DNA of 64,000 nucleotides from Saccharospirillaceae bacterium (GCA_021208685.1 JAJOJJ010000036.1:1-64000); one strand, 5' to 3'; shown: positions 36,896-46,630, counted from the first letter of the stretch. The notes: generated by a model not told the origin, from the letters alone. Numbers and translations are program-made.

Positions 36896-37771
36896 ATGGA
36901 TAATTCCGGAAAGCCCTCGCCACCCGCATTCGACATTGAAAGCTTTTTCAACAGTCTTATTCAGCGTCTGTTTCCCGTCTGGTATGCCACTCAGGCCGCG
37001 AAAGAAATTTCTCTGGCGCCACTCGGAACGATCAATCCCACCAGTTTTCTGAGCCACCGCTGGCTAAGTCTGCAAGCCGTTGTGCAATCGTTGCGTGAAT
37101 CACTGCAATCTGCAGGAAAAGACTGGCAACCGTTGATTGATCTGATGGAAAAACTACTGATCGAAAAAGAATACAAACGGCCATTATCGATAACAGCGAT
37201 TGATGGCGTGGAATTCAGTCATCATGAGCAGGATTGGCCCAACCTGTATTCCTACGCGGAAAATAATTGTGCCGATATTATTCTGGAAAATGCGGATGAC
37301 TTTGACCAGACACTGCGTACCGTTTTTCCCAATGAAAGCAAACCTCACCGGGTAATCTATCGCGAATGGGATGGCCGGTATTACTGGATTAACAAAGAAG
37401 AGCCTCGCCTGTTTGCCGCCCTGCTCATGTACGCCCAACAAAAACAGCGGGATGCTTCTGTTCAGGCACTGATCAGCGTTGAGAGCCTCAATAACAAAGT
37501 GCTGGATCGTCTGCGCAATGATTATTGGCTGCTGCTGATGCAACGTGACAGTGCCTATGTTATGCACGATTTACTCAGCCGCGCAGACCTGCCGGCCGTT
37601 CTGGCTGAATTTGAATGGCGACGCAGTGATCTGGTCTTTCTCGTTGCCCGCAAAAATAACCGCAAGATAAACCGTATTCTGCTCAATTTGCTGAATAATC
37701 GCTCAACCCAGCAGATTACTGAATTTGGACGCTTTCTTACGCGCCAGCATTTTCCCTTCCGCAACCACTGA
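36896..37771 (+). CDS. hypothetical protein, 291 residues
   Basis: A soluble protein starting MDNSGKPSPPAFDIESFFN. It is rich in helices (LQAVVQSLRESLQSAGKDW, ALLMYAQQKQRDASVQAL) and ends in a basic segment RKNNRKINRILLNLLNNRST. No signal peptide, transmembrane helix or catalytic motif is visible. The ribosome-binding site (AGGA) is rather far from the ATG, so the start is uncertain. Confidence 0.55.
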   Translation: MDNSGKPSPPAFDIESFFNSLIQRLFPVWYATQAAKEISLAPLGTINPTSFLSHRWLSLQAVVQSLRESLQSAGKDWQPLIDLMEKLLIEKEYKRPLSITAIDGVEFSHHEQDWPNLYSYAENNCADIILENADDFDQTLRTVFPNESKPHRVIYREWDGRYYWINKEEPRLFAALLMYAQQKQRDASVQALISVESLNNKVLDRLRNDYWLLLMQRDSAYVMHDLLSRADLPAVLAEFEWRRSDLVFLVARKNNRKINRILLNLLNNRSTQQITEFGRFLTRQHFPFRNH

Positions 37772-37922
37772 TCCGAGGTATCTGACGCACCTCAGGAACA
37801 CAAAAACTCAGTATTTTTACACCGGCGACCGGTATCATTGCCGCCCTTGCCACAGCGTATAGCTCTTGATTTAACGCTAAAGCCTGTCATCCTATCGCCA
37901 ATATAACAATAACGGTATTCAC

Positions 37923-38951
37923 ATGATCCGAGGTACTTGGAGCCTGACCGAACCTCTGGTTCCGGTAAATATTCCGGCAACCATGATCCGTGTCGGCGCA
38001 GAAAAAGGGATAACCAGTGATGTGCTGCTGCAGAACACCGGCATCAGTCCAGAACAGTTATCTGACCCTTCCGCCCGGCTGACCTATCAGCAGATGCTGT
38101 TGCTGGCCGGTAATCTCATGCGTGACTACCCGGATGAAACTCTGGGTCTGGATCTGGGCAAGGCCATCAATATTAACCAGTTTGGTATGCTGGGCTATGC
38201 CATTCTCAGCTGTGCTGACCTGCGCAGCGCGCTGCGTCTGGGGCTGAAATATCACTCACTGGTTGATCCGGCATTCACCTTTGAGGTCGTGGATCAGGGC
38301 GAAACAACCGCTGTGCGCCTGACGTCGCATATTCCGTTCGAGCACATGTACCGCCTGATGTGCGATGTATTTATTGCCATCTTTGCCACCCTTGCCCGCT
38401 TTCTTACCGGCAAAGATATCGACGCCCGTGAAGTGCACCTGAACCATCCGATGCCCTCATACGCCGATGAGTATCAGCATCTGTTTAACTGCCCGGTGCT
38501 GTTCGACCAGCCCCGTACCGAATTCATCATCGACAGCGTTCTTCTGGATACACCTCTGGCGATGGCTGACCGGGCGACTGCGGCAATGGCCGAAAGCCAG
38601 TGCGAAGAAATTCTGGCGCGCATGGGCCCCAAAGAGGGGATCGTTGCCAAAGTACGCCGTATTCTGCTCAGCAACCCCGGCACCTTTCCACCAGTGGATG
38701 TGGTTGCCAGCCATCTGGCAACGTCCACCCGTACTCTCAGCCGCAGCCTGCAGGACGTTGGCACATCCTACCAGCGCATACTGGATGAAGTGCGAAAAGA
38801 AATGGCGATTGAATATCTGCGTAACTCCAGTCTGCCAATTGAAGAAATTGCCGCACTGGTTGGCTACAGCGACCCATCCAATTTCCGTAAAGCGTTCCGC
38901 CGCTGGACGCAGCACGCGCCATCTTACTACCGCGAAGAACGCGGTCTCTGA
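37923..38951 (+). CDS. AraC family regulator with arabinose-binding-like N-terminal domain
   Basis: A 342-residue activator-type protein. The N-terminal about 200 residues (SARLTYQQMLLLAGNLMRDYPDETLGLDLGKAININQFGMLGYAILS) match the Arabinose_bd domain of OruR/ArgR-like regulators. The C-terminal double HTH includes VVASHLATSTRTLSRSLQ and PIEEIAALVGYSDPSNFRKAFRRWTQHAPSYYR. Its target and effector are unknown. It is followed by a 9-bp perfect-stem hairpin. Confidence 0.85.
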   Translation: MIRGTWSLTEPLVPVNIPATMIRVGAEKGITSDVLLQNTGISPEQLSDPSARLTYQQMLLLAGNLMRDYPDETLGLDLGKAININQFGMLGYAILSCADLRSALRLGLKYHSLVDPAFTFEVVDQGETTAVRLTSHIPFEHMYRLMCDVFIAIFATLARFLTGKDIDAREVHLNHPMPSYADEYQHLFNCPVLFDQPRTEFIIDSVLLDTPLAMADRATAAMAESQCEEILARMGPKEGIVAKVRRILLSNPGTFPPVDVVASHLATSTRTLSRSLQDVGTSYQRILDEVRKEMAIEYLRNSSLPIEEIAALVGYSDPSNFRKAFRRWTQHAPSYYREERGL

Positions 38952-38957
38952 TCTCCG

Positions 38958-38980
38958 TCCGGCCGGTATTTCCGGCCGGA
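38958..38980 (+). terminator. GC-rich hairpin after the AraC gene
   Basis: TCCGGCCGG-TATTT-CCGGCCGGA is a perfect 9-bp stem 6 bases after the stop. No T tract follows, so termination is only probable. Confidence 0.45.
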
Positions 38981-39118
38981 GTAGCGCATACTGACAGAGT
39001 ATTAATGGATACCGGGCGGCAAGATCCCGGACTTCACCAGACCGTCACAGGGCTGAAATATAAATGTCACACTGCACCCGCAAAGTAAAAGTCACTATCC
39101 ATCAGTCAACGATGACCT

Positions 39119-40333
39119 ATGACTTTGACCGCGAGTTTCTCCACGCTGCAGCGCGTGACCATAGTGACCGAGACCTTTGCCCCGGAAATTAACGGTGTTG
39201 CCAATACGCTCGGTCATCTGGTTCGCGGACTGATATCACGCGGCATTGAAGTTCAGGTTATCCGTCCTCGTCAGCATCGCAAAGATCTGTCGGCCAGCCA
39301 CGATAAACTGCACAGCGTCACCCTGCCCGGCCTGCCGATCCCGGGTTATAACGCCCTGCGTTTCGGTTTTCCGCTGATTGGGCGTATCCGTAAAGCCATT
39401 AAGCGTTTCGCCCCTCAGGCAATTTACGTGGCCACCGAAGGTCCTATGGGCTGGGCGGCGGTCAGCGCTGCCCGCGCCATTGGCATTACCGTTCTGAGTG
39501 GTTTTCACACCAACTTCCATCAGTACATCGAGCATTACCGGATGGGTGCCCTGGAAGGTCTTGCTTACCGTTATCTGCGTTATTTCCACAACCGCACCAG
39601 TGGCACACTGGTTCCAACCCGTGTGCAGCGCGACGAGCTGGAAGCCCATGGCTTTCACAACGTGCGGGTGATGGCTCGTGGTGTCGACAGCCAGTTGTTC
39701 TGCCCGGAAAAGCGCAGCACCGAGCTGCGCCGCCAATGGGGTGTACGTGACGATGATCTGGTACTGCTCTATGTCGGCCGGATTGCTGGTGAAAAAAACA
39801 TGGATCTGGCACTGGCCACATACCGTCGTCTGCTGGCTGCCGATGAGCGGGTGAAGCTGGTGCTGGTCGGTGATGGTCCGGCACTGCCGGGCATCCGGGA
39901 ACATTACCCGGCCGTCATTTGTTGTGGCATGCAGCGCGGTGAAGACCTCGCGCGTCACTATGCCAGCGGTGATGTTTTTCTGTTTCCGAGCAAAACCGAC
40001 ACCTTCGGCAATGTTGTCACCGAAGCCATGGCCAGCGGTCTGGCGGTGGTCAGTTTCGACTATGCCGCCGGTCATGAACATATCCACAGCGGCCACAACG
40101 GCATGCTCGCACCTTTTGGTGATGATCAGAGCTATATGCGCTGTGCCGAAACCCTGCTCGACAGCCCGAACTTACTCCGGCGTCTGCGCCAGCAGGCCAG
40201 CCTGCATGCCCGCAGCATCGGCTGGAACAGCATTGTTGATGATTTTATCCAGCGCCTGAGTGGTGCAACTGCGGAGGTAATCCAGCATGGAACTGAGCAA
40301 AACAATACAGCCAAAAGCCGCGCTACTGTTTAA
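39119..40333 (+). CDS. GT4 family glycosyltransferase (alpha-mannosyltransferase type)
   Basis: A 404-residue GT-B enzyme and paralogue of the 25833-26990 gene; both share VTET[FY].P[ED][IV]NGVANTLG, then FHTNFHQY..Y..G and LLYVGRIAGEKNMDLALATY. The donor-site motif here is PSKTDTFGNVVTEAMASGLAVVSFD. Enzymes of this group transfer hexoses such as mannose to lipid acceptors. It overlaps the PAP2 gene by 47 bases, which links glycolipid synthesis with a lipid phosphatase. Confidence 0.85.
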   Translation: MTLTASFSTLQRVTIVTETFAPEINGVANTLGHLVRGLISRGIEVQVIRPRQHRKDLSASHDKLHSVTLPGLPIPGYNALRFGFPLIGRIRKAIKRFAPQAIYVATEGPMGWAAVSAARAIGITVLSGFHTNFHQYIEHYRMGALEGLAYRYLRYFHNRTSGTLVPTRVQRDELEAHGFHNVRVMARGVDSQLFCPEKRSTELRRQWGVRDDDLVLLYVGRIAGEKNMDLALATYRRLLAADERVKLVLVGDGPALPGIREHYPAVICCGMQRGEDLARHYASGDVFLFPSKTDTFGNVVTEAMASGLAVVSFDYAAGHEHIHSGHNGMLAPFGDDQSYMRCAETLLDSPNLLRRLRQQASLHARSIGWNSIVDDFIQRLSGATAEVIQHGTEQNNTAKSRATV

Positions 40334-40871
40334 CAAAGCAGACCGCTTTGAACTGACACTGTGCCAGCGTCTGAACCGCATGGGACAGTACACATCGGTA
40401 CGCTTGTTTTTCAAAAGCATCAGCCGTTTGGGTGATGGCGTGTTCTGGTACTGCCTGGCGCTGTCACTGCCGCTGTTTCAGGGCGTTGCTGGTCTGGCAG
40501 CGGTTGGCCATATGATGGTTACCGGTCTGCTCTGTGTGGCAATATACAGCCAGCTGAAAAACCGTCTGGTGCGCCAGCGGCCATTTATCTCGTGGGATGA
40601 TATCCGCGCCCATACTGCGCCACTGGATCTGTACAGTTTCCCGTCCGGCCATACCATGAATGCGGTGAACTTTGCGGTACTGTTCAGCGTGTTTTTTCCG
40701 GCCTTGTTCTGGCTGGTGGTACCATTCGCGCTGCTGGTTGCGCTGTCGCGGGTGATTCTCGGCATGCACTATCCGACCGATGTGCTGGTCGGTGCGGCGA
40801 TCGGACTGCTGATCAGCTATCTGTCATTGGTGTTATGGCCGCAGGGTATGTTTGCCGGCGTGATGATGTAA
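40287..40871 (+). CDS. PAP2 family lipid phosphatase
   Basis: A 194-residue polytopic membrane phosphatase. The three-part PAP2 signature is present: KNRLVRQRP, then PSGH (SFPSGHTMN) and SRVILGMHYPTD. Such enzymes dephosphorylate phosphatidate, undecaprenyl diphosphate or similar lipids. AGGTAA precedes the ATG, which lies inside the end of the glycosyltransferase gene, so the two are probably translated together and act in the same lipid pathway. Confidence 0.88.
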   Translation: MELSKTIQPKAALLFNKADRFELTLCQRLNRMGQYTSVRLFFKSISRLGDGVFWYCLALSLPLFQGVAGLAAVGHMMVTGLLCVAIYSQLKNRLVRQRPFISWDDIRAHTAPLDLYSFPSGHTMNAVNFAVLFSVFFPALFWLVVPFALLVALSRVILGMHYPTDVLVGAAIGLLISYLSLVLWPQGMFAGVMM

Positions 40872-40905
40872 CCGCCTCAAACGATAACTCACCCCATCTG
40901 GCCGC

Positions 40906-41976
40906 TCAGAACAGCGTCAGCTGATTGCGGTCAATGTCCGGCGTACGCCCGCCAATACCGAGCAGGCGTACTGCTTTATTCTCACGTTGCAGTGCCAGTT
41001 TCAGTAAGCGCGAAAAGCCCTGCTCAGAAGCCTGCTCGTGGCTGTCTGCCAGGGTCGTCTGAGTAAAGTCAGCAAACTTCACTTTAACAAAGGGTGCCAG
41101 TGCTGCCGCAGGCCAGCCTGCCCTGTCTACGCGCTCATACCAGCGCGCCAATAATTGCGGCAACTGCGCCAGGCAATGCGCTTCGCCAGCCAGATCGGTA
41201 GCAAAGGTACATTCCACGCTGACCGATTTGCGCGGGCGCTCCAGATTCAGCAGACGATGATCAATACCGCGTGATCGTTCATACAACACCGCGCCCATAC
41301 GACCAAAAGTCCGCACCAGCCCGGTCAGCTCCCAGCGGCGGATATCGGCACAGGTCCGTAATTTGTAGAGCGCGAGTTTTTTCTCCATCGCCGGGCCGAT
41401 ACCGGGGATTTTCCCGACCGGTAACGCAGCAACGAACTCATCCACCTGATGCGGTTTTACTACCCACTGACCATCGGGTTTGTTCCAGTCAGAGGCAATT
41501 TTGGCGAGGAATTTATTGGGCGCAATTCCGGCAGACACGGTAATGCCGAGTTCGTTGCGTACCCGCTCACGGATTTCCCGGGCGACCTCTGTGGCATTCT
41601 GATGACTGGCCATTTCCAGATAGGCTTCGTCGACCGATACCTGTTCCAGCTGCAGTGCATATTCCTGCAGAATCATCATCAGCTGCTGCGATACGTCACG
41701 ATACAGCGCCATACGTCCTGGCATTAACACCAATTGTGGGCAGAGTTTTTTTGCCTGCGCAGTGGCCATGGCCGAGCGTACACCAAAAGCCCGCGCCGGA
41801 TAATTGCAGGTAGCGATCACACCACGGCGGTCTGATTCACCGCCAATGGCAATGGGCAACTCGCGCAGCGCCGGGTTTTCACGCATTTCTACTGCAGCAA
41901 AAAAGCAGTCGCAATCAATGTGAATTATTTTGCGCTGTCCCACTGCAGTCTGCAGCTCCGGAACGCTGTCAGGCAT
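40906..41976 (-). CDS. dinB: DNA polymerase IV
   Basis: DinB is the Y-family translesion polymerase of the SOS response. In this 356-residue protein the catalytic acids are D21 in HIDCDCFFAAVE and D116/E117 in SVDEAYLEM. The little-finger domain and the C-terminal QLTLF beta-clamp-binding motif are present. A LexA-like box lies 65-85 bases upstream of the ATG, so SOS induction is likely. Confidence 0.95.
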   Translation of the reverse strand: MPDSVPELQTAVGQRKIIHIDCDCFFAAVEMRENPALRELPIAIGGESDRRGVIATCNYPARAFGVRSAMATAQAKKLCPQLVLMPGRMALYRDVSQQLMMILQEYALQLEQVSVDEAYLEMASHQNATEVAREIRERVRNELGITVSAGIAPNKFLAKIASDWNKPDGQWVVKPHQVDEFVAALPVGKIPGIGPAMEKKLALYKLRTCADIRRWELTGLVRTFGRMGAVLYERSRGIDHRLLNLERPRKSVSVECTFATDLAGEAHCLAQLPQLLARWYERVDRAGWPAAALAPFVKVKFADFTQTTLADSHEQASEQGFSRLLKLALQRENKAVRLLGIGGRTPDIDRNQLTLF

Positions 41977-42041
41977 CGTTCTAACTCCACGGATATTCCT
42001 TGATATACATTACTTGCCAGCGCTCTGGCACCATCAGAAAA

Positions 42042-42061
42042 TACTGTATATTCAACCAGTA
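42042..42061 (-). promoter_or_regulatory. LexA (SOS) box upstream of dinB
   Basis: TACTGTATATTCAACCAGTA agrees with the enterobacterial SOS box TACTGTATATATATACAGTA at 16 of 20 positions, with intact CTGT and one mismatch in the second CTGT arm. It lies in the divergent gap of dinB and the HopJ-family gene and may affect both. Confidence 0.75.
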
Positions 42062-42197
42062 CAATAATCAATCGCCATGACATCACCTGACACTGGTGTT
42101 AGCCTTGGCGACCTGTCATTAACGCTCCGGCGAGTCGCTCATAATTCATACAGGGCACACGCCTTGTTGAGCTCCGGATATTTGCAGGTAATTGCGC

Positions 42198-42557
42198 GTG
42201 AACGATTTTTCTCAGGCTAAGTCCGCTTTCCTTGCGGCCATCGACAGCAACGATCATGTATTCAGCAGCACACTGGCGTTTATTGAGCAGTGGTTTGATT
42301 TTACCCCCAGTGCATTCAATAACGGCGGCGTACAAAACAGCGCAGAACACAATCAGGGCAGCTGCAAAGTATTTGCCCTCGCACAATTACTGCCACTGAA
42401 CAAAGAGCAGGCTTTGCGTTGCTTTGGTGAACATTACCGCGATGTGCTGGCCACGCCGGATGTCGATAATCACCACAATCTGCGCCGCGTACTGCGCGAT
42501 GGTCTGAGCGATATCCGCTTCGACCGGTTTCCATTAACGGCCAAAGTGCAGGATTAA
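42198..42557 (+). CDS. HopJ family protein
   Basis: A 119-residue protein matching the HopJ family: FEDT-like start (FSSTLAFIEQWFDFTPSAFNNGGVQNSAEHNQGSCKVFALAQL) and ALRCFGEHYRDVL..DHHNLRR. The family was named from a Pseudomonas syringae type III effector but is widespread in non-pathogens, and no secretion system is encoded here, so an effector role is unlikely. The GTG at 42198 with AGGT upstream is taken as start; a TTG at 42192 is possible. It lies directly before minC. Confidence 0.8.
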   Translation: MNDFSQAKSAFLAAIDSNDHVFSSTLAFIEQWFDFTPSAFNNGGVQNSAEHNQGSCKVFALAQLLPLNKEQALRCFGEHYRDVLATPDVDNHHNLRRVLRDGLSDIRFDRFPLTAKVQD

Positions 42558-42558
42558 T

Positions 42559-43254
42559 ATGGATACCGCCGCTGTCAGTCTCAAAGCCGGTCTGGTGCCA
42601 CTGACCACCTTGCATTTCAACAGCAGTAACGTTGCCGATATCCGCGCCGGGCTGGAACAAAAGCAGGCCGAAGCTCCGGCGCTGTTCCGCCACCTGCCCT
42701 GCGTACTGGATTTATCCACTCTGGATCACCGGCAACTGACGCTGGCGGATTTACAACAAATCTGCCGTGACTGTGGTCTGCTGCCCGTTGCAGTGCGCAA
42801 TGCCGGTAAGGAATGGCAGACACAGGCAGAGGAGCTGCATCTGGCCGATCTGGGCAAAGGCAGCAACCGTGGCGTGAGCAACCAGACAAGCACATCCACC
42901 GAGCGCACACAGAATGATGCACCGCCTCAGCCACGCGCAGTAAAAATTCATACCGGTAATATCCGCTCCGGCCAGCAGCTGTATAACGACGGCGATCTGA
43001 TTATTTTTGGCATGGTCAGCGCCGGCGCAGAAGTGCTGGCAACCGGTGATATTCATATTTACGGCGCCTTACGCGGACGGGCGCTGGCCGGGGTAAAAGG
43101 CGATGAATCCGCCATTATCGCCTGTCAGCAGTTCGATCCGGAACTGGTTGCAATTGCCGGTCAGTACCGCCTGTTTGAAGATCAGCAGGAACAACGCCAG
43201 CAGCCTGTCGCAGTCAGCCTGCAGGATGGCACCTTGAACATCACCGGCGTTTGA
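42559..43254 (+). CDS. minC: septum site-determining protein MinC
   Basis: MinC inhibits FtsZ polymerisation at the cell poles. The 231-residue protein has an N-terminal domain, a Thr/Gln/Pro-rich linker at about 105-125 and a C-terminal beta-helix (IHTGNIRSGQQLYNDGDLIIFGMVSAGAEVLATGDIHIYGALRGRALAG) that binds MinD. AGGAT precedes the ATG. First gene of minCDE. Confidence 0.95.
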   Translation: MDTAAVSLKAGLVPLTTLHFNSSNVADIRAGLEQKQAEAPALFRHLPCVLDLSTLDHRQLTLADLQQICRDCGLLPVAVRNAGKEWQTQAEELHLADLGKGSNRGVSNQTSTSTERTQNDAPPQPRAVKIHTGNIRSGQQLYNDGDLIIFGMVSAGAEVLATGDIHIYGALRGRALAGVKGDESAIIACQQFDPELVAIAGQYRLFEDQQEQRQQPVAVSLQDGTLNITGV

Positions 43255-43296
43255 TAAATACTGCCCCACACATTGAATTTTCAGGGATATACGGCT

Positions 43297-44103
43297 TTGG
43301 CAAAGATCATCGTTGTCACCTCCGGTAAAGGCGGAGTCGGTAAAACAACTACCAGTGCAGCCTTCTCCACCGCTTTGGCCATGAAGGGCCACAAAACTGT
43401 CGTCATCGACTTTGATGTTGGCTTACGCAATCTGGATCTGGTGATGGGCTGCGAACGCCGTGTTGTCTACGATTTTGTCAACGTCGTACAGGGCGAAGCG
43501 TCACTCAAACAGGCATTAATCAAAGACAAACGCTTACCCAACCTGTTCGTCCTTCCTGCCTCACAAACCCGTGATAAAGACGCACTCAGTCCGGAAGGTG
43601 TGGAAAAAGTACTGAACGAACTCAGTGCTGATTTTGATTACATCGTCTGTGATTCCCCGGCCGGTATCGAACACGGTGCCCACATGGCGCTGTATTACGC
43701 CGAAGAAGCCATTATTGTCACCAACCCGGAAGTGTCCTCGGTACGCGACTCAGACCGCATTATCGGTATTCTGCAAAGCAAATCACGCCTGGCTGAACAG
43801 GGCAAAAGCGTTAAAGAGCATCTGTTGCTGACACGTTATAACCCTGAGCGCGTCGAGCGCGGTGAAATGTTGTCGGTACAGGATGTCGAAGAAATTCTTG
43901 CCATTCCGCTGTTGGGTGTGATTCCGGAATCAGAAGCCGTATTAAAAGCATCGAATCAGGGCATCCCCGTGGTTCACGATGCCGATAGCGACGCTGGTCA
44001 GGCCTACGACGATGCCGTAGCCCGTTATCTGGGCGAAAACCGTCCGCACCGTTTTCTTGAGAAGCAGAAAAAAGGCTTCCTGAAGCGCGTATTCGGAGGC
44101 TGA
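43297..44103 (+). CDS. minD: septum site-determining ATPase MinD
   Basis: MinD is the membrane-cycling ATPase that recruits MinC. The 268-residue protein has the deviant Walker A motif GKGGVGKTT with K11 and K16, and a C-terminal amphipathic membrane-targeting helix ([13 protein letters not shown]). The start is a TTG at 43297, giving the family-typical [13 protein letters not shown]; an in-frame TTG at 43273 would add eight residues not seen in the family. Confidence 0.97.
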   Translation: MAKIIVVTSGKGGVGKTTTSAAFSTALAMKGHKTVVIDFDVGLRNLDLVMGCERRVVYDFVNVVQGEASLKQALIKDKRLPNLFVLPASQTRDKDALSPEGVEKVLNELSADFDYIVCDSPAGIEHGAHMALYYAEEAIIVTNPEVSSVRDSDRIIGILQSKSRLAEQGKSVKEHLLLTRYNPERVERGEMLSVQDVEEILAIPLLGVIPESEAVLKASNQGIPVVHDADSDAGQAYDDAVARYLGENRPHRFLEKQKKGFLKRVFGG

Positions 44104-44104
44104 G

Positions 44105-44359
44105 ATGAGCTTAATGGACTACTTCCGCAAGGAGCAGAAAAGCAGCGCCAGTGTCGCCAAAGAACGCTTACAGATTCTGGTAGCCCACGACCGGTTGCGT
44201 AATAACGGCCCCGAATACCTGCCACAGCTGCAGCAGGAAATTCTCGCGGTTATCCGCAAATATGTCGCCATCGGTGAAGACGATGTATCGGTTCATCTTG
44301 AACAACAGGGCACCACATCGGTACTGGAACTGAACGTCACCCTGCCGGATCGTAAATGA
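44105..44359 (+). CDS. minE: cell division topological specificity factor MinE
   Basis: MinE stimulates MinD ATPase and drives pole-to-pole oscillation. At 84 residues it is family length, with the N-terminal anti-MinCD region ([19 protein letters not shown]) and a C-terminal dimer domain. It follows minD by one base and overlaps the next gene by ATGA. Confidence 0.96.
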   Translation: MSLMDYFRKEQKSSASVAKERLQILVAHDRLRNNGPEYLPQLQQEILAVIRKYVAIGEDDVSVHLEQQGTTSVLELNVTLPDRK

Positions 44360-44889
44360 TTACGGTACTGACACAACGCTGGGCAGAGGCAACTCTTCTG
44401 CAGCGTTGCGGCCTTCTGTTTGCACTCTGCAGTTATACCCTGCTCTGGCCCGGCGTCACAGAACCCATCATGACACTGAGCGCGCAGGTCAGCCTGTTTG
44501 GTTTAAAAACACAGTTATTTCACGAAACCCGCTCCATCTGGGAAACCGTCGTCAAACTGCATGATCTGGGTTATACCCCGGTCGCGGTTCTGATCGTCAG
44601 TTTCAGTGTGATCATTCCACTGCTGAAGCTGGCACTGATTATCAGCACCTGGTTGCTGCCTTCCGAGCTGCGCTGGCGCTTAATCGCGGCACTGGGTAAA
44701 TGGTCGATGGCGGATGTATTCGTGGTCGCCATTCTGGTGGCTTTTTTTACCGCCAAAGCAACTGCCGAATTATCGGCTGAACTGTTACCCGGTTTTTACT
44801 GGTTTACCGCTTTCTGCCTGTGTTCTGTTATTTCCGGACACATGCTGACGCTGCACACCCCCCCAAAGCCAGCGAGCAGGAACGTCTGA
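44356..44889 (+). CDS. PqiA-domain inner-membrane protein
   Basis: A 177-residue protein with four membrane helices carrying one PqiA domain (paraquat-inducible protein A): [54 protein letters not shown] and [18 protein letters not shown]. PqiA proteins act with MCE proteins such as PqiB in envelope lipid transport. Here it is a single-domain version without pqiB or pqiC nearby and is translationally coupled to minE. Confidence 0.8.
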   Translation: MITVLTQRWAEATLLQRCGLLFALCSYTLLWPGVTEPIMTLSAQVSLFGLKTQLFHETRSIWETVVKLHDLGYTPVAVLIVSFSVIIPLLKLALIISTWLLPSELRWRLIAALGKWSMADVFVVAILVAFFTAKATAELSAELLPGFYWFTAFCLCSVISGHMLTLHTPPKPASRNV

Positions 44890-44932
44890 GCTGAACTAAG
44901 CTTATCCGCAGACCGTTGATTCCGGAGATGCT

Positions 44933-45265
44933 ATGACGACCCTTGCTCTGCACCATATTCTGCTGAAAAGCCCTCTGCTGGCAGCCGATGTTTTACAGGA
45001 ACTGCAGCTGGGTGCTGATTTCAGCGAACTGGCTGAAGAATATTCTGCCTGCCCATCGGCACGGCATCAGGGCTTTGCCGGTTACCATGACAGCGACCAG
45101 CTGCCCACCTCACTGCTGCGCGCCCTGAATGACCACGACAGCGAGTCGCCCTACGTCGGGCCAGTCAAAACCGCTTTTGGCTACCATATTCTGAAAGCCG
45201 TAGCGAAACCGGAACGCACTCTGCTGATCGATGAAACCGAACAACAGGATGACGGAGTACAATAA
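44933..45265 (+). CDS. peptidyl-prolyl cis-trans isomerase, parvulin type
   Basis: A 110-residue cytoplasmic parvulin (PpiC-like): ALHHILLKSPLLAADVLQEL, then DFSELAEEYSACPSARHQGFAGYHD and VGPVKTAFGYHILKAV are the rotamase signature. No signal peptide, unlike PpiD or SurA. GGAG precedes the ATG. It is followed by a strong terminator. Confidence 0.88.
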   Translation: MTTLALHHILLKSPLLAADVLQELQLGADFSELAEEYSACPSARHQGFAGYHDSDQLPTSLLRALNDHDSESPYVGPVKTAFGYHILKAVAKPERTLLIDETEQQDDGVQ

Positions 45266-45292
45266 AAAAACGAGACAGAATGCTCGTTTTTT
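45265..45292. terminator. bidirectional terminator
   Basis: AAAAAACGAG-ACAGAATG-CTCGTTTTTT is a perfect hairpin with A and T tails on both sides. It serves the parvulin gene on the plus strand and the convergent solute-binding gene on the minus strand. Confidence 0.85.
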
Positions 45293-45307
45293 ATTCACCA
45301 GCCAACA

Positions 45308-46459
45308 TTACTCCGACAGCAATGAGTAATCCCATCCGGCTTTCGCCATCGGGGCTTTGGTTTTAATTAATCCGATTGCGTTAAACGCATCCTGAACGCG
45401 TTCATTCAGCACGTCCAGACGATGCGGGAACTGAGGATTGCTGAAGAAATCAATATTCCCCTGTTTATCGACGAACTGCGCGTCGTAATACAGATTTTCA
45501 ATATCCGTCTGAGCGTTTTTATCGCCCAGCAAAATATCCGCCGACGCATGCAGTAATTGCAGTTTTTGTGGGTTGGTCAGATCCCGCATCAGCTCCTGCA
45601 ATTGTCCCGATGACTTCATCAGTGTCTGTACAAAGGTCTGTACTTCGGCTTTATTTTTTTCGAAATAATCAGCACGCACCACATACACATCGGCAATAAT
45701 CCGGCGCGCAAACATGGTGGAAATAATCATCCGCGCACCGGGAACAGAACCATTGCTGCCAGTGCCGACACGACGACCGGAGGTAAGACCGTAAGCATCC
45801 GAAATAATCATAAAGGAGGCATCAATTTCCGGCAGCTTAAGCGCTTCCGGTGGCGAGTTGGGCGACAACGTCAGATCCGGCATCCACTTCAGATTGACAT
45901 CACTCATGCTCAGACCGGCCTGAGTCAGCAGTGTGGTCATAAAATCCACATGCGGTCCATACGCCTGAATAGCGATGGTTTTTCCTTTTAATTCCCCAAC
46001 ACGGACAATGCCATTTTTTGCGACCAGTGTGTCACCACCACGGGACCAGGTCAGTTGATAGATCACCACCGGGCGGGTGCGCGGATCTTTATTCATCAGA
46101 TCCAGCGCCTGATTGCACATACCAACCGTGCAGCGCAGATAAGGCGAAGCACCGGATAAATAATCCTGCAATTGTTTGTCGAAGTTATCCTGCAAAACAA
46201 ACTCATAATCCAGCCCGGCCTGAGCCATCGCACTGCCTGGCTGGGTGCGGGTATTCATACCGTTGGCGAGAATACTGATCATATCTCCCCCCCAGGTAAT
46301 CATTGGCACCCGCACTGGCAGGGTACTACTGACCGGGCCAACCGGCGTGTTAATACGCGTTGCCAGAGGGTCAGGTTCAATAAACACTGGCTCCGCACAG
46401 GCAACCCGCGCAATGAGCAGGGCCAGAACGGCAGCAGAGAACAACAATATTGAACGCAC
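45308..46459 (-). CDS. ABC-type periplasmic substrate-binding protein
   Basis: A 383-residue exported protein starting at a GTG with AGGAA upstream. Signal peptide ..LLIARVACA-E. The mature protein has the NrtA/SsuA/ThiY-like fold (VPMITWGGDMISILANGMNTRTQ, GELKGKTIAIQAYGPHVDFMTTLLTQAGLSMSDVNLKWMPDL), typical of nitrate, sulfonate or thiamine-precursor binders. No permease or ATPase gene is adjacent, so ligand and partner are open. Confidence 0.82.
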   Translation of the reverse strand: MRSILLFSAAVLALLIARVACAEPVFIEPDPLATRINTPVGPVSSTLPVRVPMITWGGDMISILANGMNTRTQPGSAMAQAGLDYEFVLQDNFDKQLQDYLSGASPYLRCTVGMCNQALDLMNKDPRTRPVVIYQLTWSRGGDTLVAKNGIVRVGELKGKTIAIQAYGPHVDFMTTLLTQAGLSMSDVNLKWMPDLTLSPNSPPEALKLPEIDASFMIISDAYGLTSGRRVGTGSNGSVPGARMIISTMFARRIIADVYVVRADYFEKNKAEVQTFVQTLMKSSGQLQELMRDLTNPQKLQLLHASADILLGDKNAQTDIENLYYDAQFVDKQGNIDFFSNPQFPHRLDVLNERVQDAFNAIGLIKTKAPMAKAGWDYSLLSE

Positions 46460-46630
46460 GATGCAATTTCCTATTAACTGATTAATGAAGATTGCATGGC
46501 TTTAGCAAACATGATGCCACCAATGATAAGAAGCATCATATCGGCGCAAAATCAGAAGAGTCTGCACAATTTAAAAGCAACGGAGGAATTTAATCGGAAT
46601 TATGCCTTAGAGCAGGCACCAGTATGACGC

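Noticed and set aside
42198-42557. Type III secretion effector (from the HopJ name)
   Set aside because: No secretion apparatus or chaperone gene is near and the family is common in non-pathogens.
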